Shown here: positions 1-4,651 of the stretch, piece after piece | Numbering within the stretch: the stretch's first letter is position 1 | Layout: every line of letters begins with the position of its first letter | Source: JAHCHG01 sp038251885 | GTDB lineage: Bacteria; Acidobacteriota; Blastocatellia; Pyrinomonadales; Pyrinomonadaceae | Length of the DNA stretch: 16,148 bases | Assembly: GCA_038251885.1 (NCBI GenBank) | Contig: JBBSAX010000112.1 | Span: 1-16,148, forward strand | Direction of reading: 5' to 3' | Translations under genes and position numbers: made by a program | The notes under the pieces: generated by a model | The model's database searches: none | What the model was told of the DNA's origin: nothing | Seen by the model: the letters and a program-made list of their open reading frames with translations, nothing else

Positions 1-110
1 AAGAACGGCAACTTGCGGAGTTTTTGCACAAATTGAGATAAAATATATAGTGTTAAATCTATGGCTAATTTGTTAAGTAAGATCAGGAATAAAACATCAG
101 TTCACCTATA

Positions 111-133
111 AATTTCAGGCGAAATCTGAAATT
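111..133. repeat. 8-bp inverted repeat upstream of the DUF3592-like gene
   Basis: AATTTCAG (111-118) and CTGAAATT (126-133) form a perfect 8-bp stem with a 7-nt loop, about 40 bases ahead of the preferred ATG at 175. It could be an operator, a leader hairpin or the weak terminator of an upstream gene. No T-run follows, so a terminator is the least likely. The rest of 1-138 shows nothing I can name. Confidence 0.35.
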
Positions 134-174
134 ATCTATTGCTAAGTTTGAATAAAGCAAATATAAAAAATGTT

Positions 175-645
175 ATGGATGATAAACCGGAATTTGAGAT
201 AAATTTGGATAGTAAAACTAAAACCACTTTAATAGGCGGATTGCTGATTATGGGCGGAGTCGGTTGTTTTTTCCTGTTCTTTTTCAGTTCTTGGGTCAAC
301 GCCACAAGAATTTCTTCGCCGACTGCGACGACTGAAGGAACAACAACGAATTATACACCGGCGGTGTGGGTATCTGATACGAGCCAACAAAGCGCAAGTT
401 GTTCCGGCATCTTCCGCGCAGAAGGCAAAACTTACCCTTTTGTCAGCACTTGCGGGGGTGATATTTTCCAGTCCGGCGATAGACCGGGTGATAAAGTCGA
501 AATCATTTACCAAACGACAGACCCTTCAAAAAACTACGTCAACCGTAATAGTTTTTTCAATTGTGTGGGAATTTTAGGTTTTCCGCTTCTTATCTTCGGG
601 TGGCTTTTAATACGCAAGAGAAAGAGTTTGGCGCAACCAATTTAA
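175..645 (+). CDS. DUF3592-like two-TM membrane protein
   Basis: A 156-residue protein if it starts at the ATG at 175. An in-frame TTG at 139 would add 12 polar residues and has no better ribosome site. Layout: a short cytoplasmic N-terminus, a glycine- and phenylalanine-rich membrane segment (about residues 17-40), an outer domain of about 85 residues, a second membrane segment (about 128-146) and a basic RKRKS tail. The outer domain shows the DUF3592 pattern: a 'YTPAVWV' strand, 'GKTYPF', then 'GDRPGDKVEIIYQTTDPSKNY', where the family has 'G..V.V.Y.P.NP..A'. The biochemical function of DUF3592 is unknown. Two cysteines in the outer domain (around 'SCSG' and 'STCGG') could form a disulfide. 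It stands alone on the plus strand. Family call fairly good, function unknown. Confidence 0.65.
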   Translation: MDDKPEFEINLDSKTKTTLIGGLLIMGGVGCFFLFFFSSWVNATRISSPTATTEGTTTNYTPAVWVSDTSQQSASCSGIFRAEGKTYPFVSTCGGDIFQSGDRPGDKVEIIYQTTDPSKNYVNRNSFFNCVGILGFPLLIFGWLLIRKRKSLAQPI

Positions 646-953
646 CTTTTTTCAACTAATTTATTCTTTCACAATTTTTTTTATTATTTTTAATTTAATG
701 AACTGTCAGCAATTCATTCCAGTTTGTCGTGTAACTTTGGCTTTTTTTAGTCTGCTTCATTTTCCAACTGCCTTCGGTTTTGACAGAGGCGAATCTCACG
801 CTGTCTTTCCCGAACTTTCGATTTTTTGCATAAAAAACCTCTCAAGTCAAACAAATATTGATTTCTACTGTGCAACAATGTATAGCACATAATACACGCT
901 CTTAGCTAGAGTAAAGTTAGCGGCAATTGAAAAGCGTTTAAAAATAAATTGGT
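646..953. other. Gene-free AT-rich stretch
   Basis: About 300 bases between convergent genes. A 64-codon open frame at 698-892 (+) has no ribosome site, no family resemblance and ordinary AT-rich composition, so I do not call it. A weak stem (CTCT..AGAG near 899-911) is too short to be meaningful. I see no RNA gene or clear terminator. Confidence 0.5.
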
Positions 954-1148
954 TTATTTAGAGTTTTTCGGCGGTCTGCCGGGTTTGCGGTCTGTTTTTT
1001 CGAGTCTTTGAACCTCACTTTCAAGAATGAAGTTATCACGTCCAAACTTCTCGGCTTTAATAGTTCCTTCACTAATTAATTGTCGAACCCTGTCAGGCGT
1101 AATGCCCAACCTTTCACCCGTCTGTTTGGTAGTTAAATAACTTTTCAT
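954..1148 (-). CDS. Excisionase-family helix-turn-helix protein
   Basis: A 64-residue DNA-binding protein of the MerR-like/excisionase HTH type (HTH_17 style). Residues 4-51 fit the family core: 'YLTTKQTGERLGITPDRVRQ' supplies the recognition helix, followed by a wing 'GTIKAEKFGRDNFI' and the closing 'ESEVQRLE' helix. A basic tail 'RKPGRPPKNSK' contains an AT-hook-like GRP core, which suggests minor-groove contacts. Proteins of this size act as recombination directionality factors or small element-borne regulators. It is divergent from the SWIM gene across a 139-base gap and may control both. There is no Shine-Dalgarno sequence. The best promoter (1157-1185) would start the transcript about 2 bases before the ATG, so it may be leaderless. 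Its presence supports the idea that the left part of the window is an integrated element. Confidence 0.75.
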   Translation of the reverse strand: MKSYLTTKQTGERLGITPDRVRQLISEGTIKAEKFGRDNFILESEVQRLEKTDRKPGRPPKNSK

Positions 1149-1156
1149 TACTTACA

Positions 1157-1185
1157 TTTATACCATACCAAAAAACCTTACGCAA
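1157..1185 (-). promoter_or_regulatory. Candidate promoter of the excisionase-like gene
   Basis: Read on the minus strand: a -35-like TTGCGT (1180-1185), a 17-bp spacer and a -10-like TATAAA (1157-1162). The expected start point is near 1150, almost at the ATG (1146-1148), which predicts a leaderless or near-leaderless mRNA. This agrees with the absence of a ribosome site. Matches are good but not perfect. Confidence 0.45.
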
Positions 1186-1210
1186 TAGTATGAAATTCGC
1201 CTTTTTTAAC

Positions 1211-1239
1211 TTGATTTAATCCCTACGTTAGCGTATGAT
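1211..1239 (+). promoter_or_regulatory. Candidate promoter of the SWIM gene with overlapping dyad
   Basis: TTGATT (1211-1216), a 17-bp spacer and TATGAT (1234-1239) make a convincing sigma70-type promoter about 45 bases before the SWIM gene. The dyad TACG-TTAG-CGTA (1224-1235) sits in the spacer and touches the -10, where a repressor would block polymerase. A second small dyad, AGTTG-GAAA-CAACT (1246-1259), falls at the start of the leader. The divergent excisionase-like protein is the obvious candidate binder, but that is inference. Confidence 0.5.
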
Positions 1240-1287
1240 TTAATTAGTTGGAAACAACTTAAATCAAACTTTATTGAGGAATTTACA

Positions 1288-1557
1288 ATGATTAGATTAA
1301 CCGCAGAGAACACGCAACGCGCCATCGAGCGATGCAAGCAATTAAAGCCGAAAGTTCGGTTTATTAAAGATCGTTTATTTGTCGTTAATTCGGCGAATAA
1401 CTCGAATGTCTATCACGTTAATTTCGATGTCCGAAACGGTGAAAAACTCGGACAATGTGAATGTAAGGCTTCGGAAAAAGGTCTTGTTTGTTATCACTTG
1501 GTTGCCGGAGCAACGGCAAACATCTATCGGCAAAGTTTGAAACGTCAAACGGCATAA
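1288..1557 (+). CDS. Small SWIM zinc-finger protein
   Basis: An 89-residue protein with a SWIM-type zinc-binding motif, CxC...CxH: Cys57, Cys59, Cys68 and His70 (in 'CECKASEKGLVCYH'). Ahead of it are a helical N-terminus (residues 7-20) and beta strands ('RLFVVNS', 'VYHVNFDV') typical of the lead-in to SWIM fingers. SWIM domains bind DNA or protein partners in SWI2/SNF2 ATPases, transposases and plasmid or island proteins. Here the finger stands alone, as often seen on mobile elements. A ribosome site GAGGA lies about 9 bases before the ATG, and a good promoter is at 1211-1239. The next gene is on the same strand 75 bases on, with a hairpin in between. Role unknown. Confidence 0.7.
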   Translation: MIRLTAENTQRAIERCKQLKPKVRFIKDRLFVVNSANNSNVYHVNFDVRNGEKLGQCECKASEKGLVCYHLVAGATANIYRQSLKRQTA

Positions 1558-1564
1558 ACGCGAA

Positions 1565-1597
1565 AGGCTTTCCTAAACCGCAAAGCTAGGAAAGCCT
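1565..1597 (+). terminator. Intercistronic 11-bp hairpin
   Basis: AGGCTTTCCTA (1565-1575) and TAGGAAAGCCT (1587-1597) pair perfectly over 11 bp with an 11-nt loop, 8 bases after the SWIM stop codon. There is no T-run behind it, so it is probably a partial terminator or an mRNA-stabilising element setting the ratio of the SWIM gene to the next gene. Confidence 0.55.
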
Positions 1598-1632
1598 CTC
1601 AATCCAATCAATAAAAATCAACTGGAGATTTT

Positions 1633-1911
1633 ATGAATATTTTAACACAGAAACAAACGGACGCGAAAGCGGACTATCTGCAACAGCAGTTAGAAAAAAC
1701 CATCAAAACATACAAAGCGGCTTCAAAAAGCGAACGCCGTGCGGCAATCAGGCAAGTAGATTCATTTCTTGAAACTTTATCGGAAGATCAGCAAACATTT
1801 TGGTTAAAGTTCCGGCACAGACTCGAACAAATGAATGAACTTCCGACGATGGATATTGATACATTCAACACGATTTATCTAGGTAGCAATTCAACGCCAT
1901 TTCCCCGCTAA
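1633..1911 (+). CDS. Small helical hypothetical protein
   Basis: A 92-residue, charged, almost entirely helical protein with no signal peptide or membrane segment. I do not recognise a family. Two long helices are likely (about residues 5-32 and 33-70), rich in Lys, Arg and Gln in the first and ending in 'WLKFRHRLEQ'. A non-helical tail 'STPFPR' follows. A strong ribosome site (GGAG, 5 bases before the ATG) supports the start. It follows the SWIM gene on the same strand, probably in the same transcript through the hairpin at 1565-1597, and is followed by a clear terminator. In this setting it may be a small element-borne accessory or nucleic-acid-binding protein, but nothing in the sequence proves it. 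Confidence 0.6.
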   Translation: MNILTQKQTDAKADYLQQQLEKTIKTYKAASKSERRAAIRQVDSFLETLSEDQQTFWLKFRHRLEQMNELPTMDIDTFNTIYLGSNSTPFPR

Positions 1912-1928
1912 TCTTAAAAAATTAGGCA

Positions 1929-1964
1929 AAAAATCTCGGATTGAAGAATCAGTCCGAGATTTTT
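1929..1964. terminator. Bidirectional intrinsic terminator
   Basis: AAAAATCTCGGA (1929-1940) pairs perfectly with TCCGAGATTTTT (1953-1964), giving a 12-bp stem and a 12-nt loop. The A-run on one arm and the T-run on the other make it work in both directions. It sits between the convergent small helical protein gene (+) and the repeat-protein gene (-). Confidence 0.9.
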
Positions 1965-1992
1965 CTTTGTTAAGTTTAATAAAATTCAATTT

Positions 1993-2565
1993 TTAAGGGA
2001 CAGGAGCATCCATTTCACGTTCCATAACAACCATATGCTCATCGCGGCTAACCATCCCAACGATGGCAAATCCCGCAGATTGTGCTTCAGTAACTTCTTT
2101 TTGAAGTGTGGATGTTCTGGTTGTGGCAAGTAATTTATATTCGTATAATTTTGCAACTTGGGGCGGACGCTCCATAATCATTACAATTTCAACTCCACCT
2201 AATAGACCTTTTTTTGCAATCATCGTGCTTGGGATAAGACGAAAACCACCATCTGCGGCTTCATTAAGTTCCTTTTGCATTGTGCCTGTCCGGGTTGTCG
2301 CCATAAGTTTATATTTATATGGTGCTTCGACAGTTCCATCGCGCGATAAAAATACAGCCATTTCTGTTCCGCTTGTTGGCGATCCGACCAAGATTCTGTA
2401 ACCTTGAGCTGATATTTCATCAATTTCTTTTTGCATTGTTGATGTTTTAGTTGTCGCCAGAAGTTTATATTTTTGGTCTGAACTGTCTTTTGATGACTGA
2501 GCGGAAATATTCCCCGCCAGAGTCAAAATCACGAGGGACAAGACATAAAAGTATTTTAATTTCAT
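1993..2565 (-). CDS. Secreted protein of three 'YKLLATT' repeats
   Basis: About 190 residues. The start at 2565 (MKLKYFYVLS) is preferred because GGAG lies 9 bases before it. An upstream in-frame ATG at 2580 overlaps that ribosome site and has none of its own. A signal peptide ends near 'AGNISA|Q'. The mature part is three tandem repeats of about 45-50 residues, each opening with 'YKLLATTKTSTMQKE', 'YKLMATTRTGTMQKE' or 'YKLLATTRTSTLQKE'. Each then has a helix with 'GF/GY', and closes on a strand such as 'EIVMIMER' or 'HMVVMERE'. The beta-helix-beta plan resembles the small DUF4177-like fold, but I cannot name the family with certainty. It lies 19 bases after the preceding secreted-protein gene, so the two are probably cotranscribed. 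Likely periplasmic; function unknown. Confidence 0.7.
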   Translation of the reverse strand: MKLKYFYVLSLVILTLAGNISAQSSKDSSDQKYKLLATTKTSTMQKEIDEISAQGYRILVGSPTSGTEMAVFLSRDGTVEAPYKYKLMATTRTGTMQKELNEAADGGFRLIPSTMIAKKGLLGGVEIVMIMERPPQVAKLYEYKLLATTRTSTLQKEVTEAQSAGFAIVGMVSRDEHMVVMEREMDAPVP

Positions 2566-2584
2566 TTTTGATTTCTCCATTATT

Positions 2585-3271
2585 TTATTGTGAAAGTTCT
2601 TTCATCTTTTGCTTAACTGATTCAGGAAACCGCCAACTAACTTTTCCTTCCTTGCTATAAATTCCGACGAATAAATCCAATTCCAATAGATTTTCGGCAA
2701 AGAGCGGTTTTTTATTTGCATCCACTAAAGGAAAAGACACCCAAAAAACATCGTAATCATAGTCCCGACGTGAAACACCCGCTAAAGCCTTAATTTGTCG
2801 AAACTGTGGGGATTTTATTCCGGCAACTGCACCTTCCGCACCCGGTTGAAAACCTTTCGGCTGTAAGAACACACGCCAGTCAAGCGGAATAACACCTGAA
2901 CCTTCGCGGGGATCAATTTCCACTAAAACCACAAGATCACCTGCCTTTTCAGCTTCAGAAACTAATTTTCTTGTATCATCATCACTTAAACGGTTACGAA
3001 GTTGCTCAAGCCGCGCAGTAGCTCTTATTACTTCAGGTGTCATTAATGTTGCCCGAAGTTTATAATTGATGGCGTGGTCAGTGTGAATAACTCTAAAATC
3101 GAAAGCACTTCCCGCTTTGCTGCTATCCCGCATATATTTACCGATACTTTCCGCTTTGGATGCCGACCAAGATAAATAATCTTCTTTATCATTCTGTGCA
3201 AATAAATTGCCTATCAAGCAAAATGTCATTAACACCAAAAGTTTTGATAAATTGCGTGTTGTTTTTAACAT
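2585..3271 (-). CDS. Secreted protein of unknown function
   Basis: About 228 residues from the Met at 3271, which gives a clean signal peptide (MLKTTRNLSK, then 'LLVLMTFCLIGNLFA|Q'). In-frame Mets at 3301 and 3331 would only lengthen the n-region, and no start has a clear ribosome site. The mature protein mixes helices and strands. Visible blocks include 'YLSWSASKAESIGKYM', 'RATARLEQLRNRLSDDDTRKL', a strand-loop 'LVVLVEIDPREGSGVIPLDW', and a C-terminal beta-rich part with 'YDVFWVSFPLVD' and 'ELDLFVGIYSKEGKVSWRFP'. I recognise no family. It is the first gene of a likely two-gene operon with the YKLLATT-repeat protein, so the two may work together in the periplasm or at the surface. Confidence 0.65.
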   Translation of the reverse strand: MLKTTRNLSKLLVLMTFCLIGNLFAQNDKEDYLSWSASKAESIGKYMRDSSKAGSAFDFRVIHTDHAINYKLRATLMTPEVIRATARLEQLRNRLSDDDTRKLVSEAEKAGDLVVLVEIDPREGSGVIPLDWRVFLQPKGFQPGAEGAVAGIKSPQFRQIKALAGVSRRDYDYDVFWVSFPLVDANKKPLFAENLLELDLFVGIYSKEGKVSWRFPESVKQKMKELSQ

Positions 3272-3572
3272 AAATTGATTTTTAATTGTTTGAGTGTTCA
3301 TTTTAATTCTATGAGTTAAGAATAAATCCAATTAGTTGGAAAAATTAAACTAACACAAATTTATATGTCTTGCAAAATAAATCTGATTGACTTAAATCGT
3401 GATGCAGATAATGTTTTGATCTAAAGTGGAGTAATACTTCTTAGTATTGTTGATTATGATTTAAATATTTAACGATGGAAATTTATTTTAATGCAAAAAC
3501 TGATTTTGAAAAATTGTCGTAGGTTTTAGACATTTTTCCCTGCAAATTTTCTAAACGGATTTAATCTCAATT

Positions 3573-4226
3573 TTAATAAGGGAATAATTCAATATTTAGG
3601 TTCGGGTAATCATCCCATAAATTAAATCCCACAGTAGCCCCAATTGTTCGCTTACCAGTTACAATCAAATTTATGTTAGCTGTTTGGATGTTATAAAATC
3701 GGTAGTATCCAAAAGCATTGGTTCGAGCATATCGCCGTTCTCCGCTTGGCAAAATCAATTCTATATTTATATTTTGTAAAATCCGTCCTGAACGAAGTCT
3801 GACCTGTCCACCAATAAATACATAGTTAGGATTGTAGGTCACGGTATTATCGTTACTTGTCGAATCAAGATTTCCGTTTCCATCTGAATCCATAACGGAA
3901 TTCGCCGGAATAGTAACTCTCAATTGTCCCCTAGAAGCAATATTTAAAATTATTACGCGATAAGTATTATTCTCCTGCGGACTTAAAAAGGTTCTTGCTC
4001 TGGAAGTATCAGCAGTTGAACCCGCAAAGGAAATATCACTTGGCTCAAAACCATTTACAGGCTTACTAAACACAACCGTAAATGAAATAGGCAAAATGGT
4101 AGTTGGGTCTGATTGATTAGATTCCTGATTTATGGTGACAATCGGTGCAATTTCGTTTATTGCATATAGGTTGTGATTAGCAAAAACTATAAATGCGATG
4201 AAAATTGGTGTTAATTTTTTTAGCAT
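3573..4226 (-). CDS. Secreted Ig-like plus CarboxypepD_reg-like protein
   Basis: A 217-residue secreted protein. A signal peptide (residues 1-22, ending 'NHNLYA') is followed by a bacterial Ig-like domain (about 27-132). The domain has the recognisable pattern 'PIVTINQ', 'SDPTTILPISFTVVFSKPV', 'GFEPSDISFAG', 'RVTIPANSVMDSDGN' and 'DSTSNDNTVTYN'. Then comes a carboxypeptidase-regulatory-like/CNA-B-type beta sandwich (about 136-217), with 'FIGGQVRLRSGRILQNINIE' and the family's 'A.TNAFGYYRFYNI' turn. Full versions of such proteins are large modular surface proteins. This one is a minimal two-domain form with no anchor or sorting signal, so it may be a short stand-alone binder or a cut-down remnant. 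It is monocistronic and lies about 300 bases from the tRNA-Cys scar. Confidence 0.7.
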   Translation of the reverse strand: MLKKLTPIFIAFIVFANHNLYAINEIAPIVTINQESNQSDPTTILPISFTVVFSKPVNGFEPSDISFAGSTADTSRARTFLSPQENNTYRVIILNIASRGQLRVTIPANSVMDSDGNGNLDSTSNDNTVTYNPNYVFIGGQVRLRSGRILQNINIELILPSGERRYARTNAFGYYRFYNIQTANINLIVTGKRTIGATVGFNLWDDYPNLNIELFPY

Positions 4227-4397
4227 AAAATATCCATTTTTGAAATTCTATTTCTTATTGGGATGGGTGTCTAGTTTTTTATTGGAACAATTGAGAATTA
4301 ATTTAATTAATTGAAATGAATTTTCACTTTATTATAAAAGCAGATTTGATAAATTTTCTTTTTTTATTGAGTGATTCTTTGAAAGTCAGATTTTAAA

Positions 4398-4510
4398 TTG
4401 TGGGGGAATTTGTGGGGGGACTCTGCTTGCAAGCAGTTGCACGGTATAACAAGCGTTTCACATAAACTATTGAAATACTTAGGCTTGCAACGAAGTGCAA
4501 CTTGGTGCAA
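4398..4510. promoter_or_regulatory. Candidate integrase arm-site array
   Basis: Two TTGTGGGGG copies start at 4398 and 4410. A perfect 14-nt palindrome, CTGCTTGCAAGCAG, covers 4423-4436. TTGCA occurs at 4427 and 4437, and TGCAA at 4486, 4496 and 4506. Spacing inside each group is exactly 10 bp, one DNA turn, putting the sites on one face of the helix. The array lies 18-130 bases from the tRNA-Cys 3' half, where tyrosine recombinases and excisionases bind arm sites. The role is inferred from position and spacing; no integrase is visible in the window. Confidence 0.4.
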
Positions 4511-4527
4511 AATGCTCTATAAGAACC

Positions 4528-4570
4528 GCAAAAGCTTTATTCATCAGTTCGATTCTGATCGCCGCCTCCA
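4528..4570 (+). other. Attachment-site scar: 3' half of tRNA-Cys
   Basis: The sequence folds as the 3' part of a tRNA: anticodon GCA (4528-4530), AA, the 3' anticodon arm AGCTT, a 5-nt variable loop, a perfect T arm (ATCAG - TTCGATT - CTGAT, 4543-4559), the acceptor 3' strand CGCCGCC, discriminator T (4567) and CCA. Anticodon GCA and discriminator U identify tRNA-Cys. Upstream, the match stops at the anticodon loop: the two bases before GCA are CC instead of CT, 'GAACC' cannot pair with AGCTT, and there is no D arm and no GGCGGCG 5' strand. An isolated tRNA 3' half is the classic direct repeat left at the far end of an element integrated in a tRNA gene. On the plus strand the element should extend to the left, with the intact gene at its other end. 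Confidence 0.8.
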
Positions 4571-4651
4571 ACAAACATCGGGTTAATTCTGAATTCTCAA
4601 AAATTACGTTTTTGCCACTCACCTTAAATCAACCATATAGCAGAATTCCAT

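Larger units (their letters stand above)
4227..4651. other. Gene-free region holding the attachment scar
   Basis: About 425 bases without a gene I accept. 4227-4390 is very AT-rich and is upstream DNA of the Ig-like gene, with no convincing promoter. 4398-4418 has two TTGTGGGGG copies 12 bp apart, 4423-4510 has phased TGCAA motifs, and 4528-4570 is the tRNA-Cys 3' half. 4571-4651 shows nothing. Open frames here (4398-4737) cross the tRNA scar and look non-coding. Confidence 0.6.

Noticed and set aside
698..892. 64-codon open frame on the plus strand
   Set aside because: No ribosome site, no family pattern, cysteine/phenylalanine-rich chance translation of AT-rich intergenic DNA.
3330..3342. 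13-base match AATTAGTTGGAAA shared with 1242-1254
   Set aside because: In a 16-kb AT-rich window a few 13-base matches are expected by chance, and there is no further similarity around it.
4528..4570. tmRNA or other tRNA identity for the fragment
   Set aside because: The GCA anticodon in register with the T arm, discriminator T and a 5-nt variable loop fit tRNA-Cys. tRNA-Gly would share the U73 but not the anticodon, and no tmRNA body is present.
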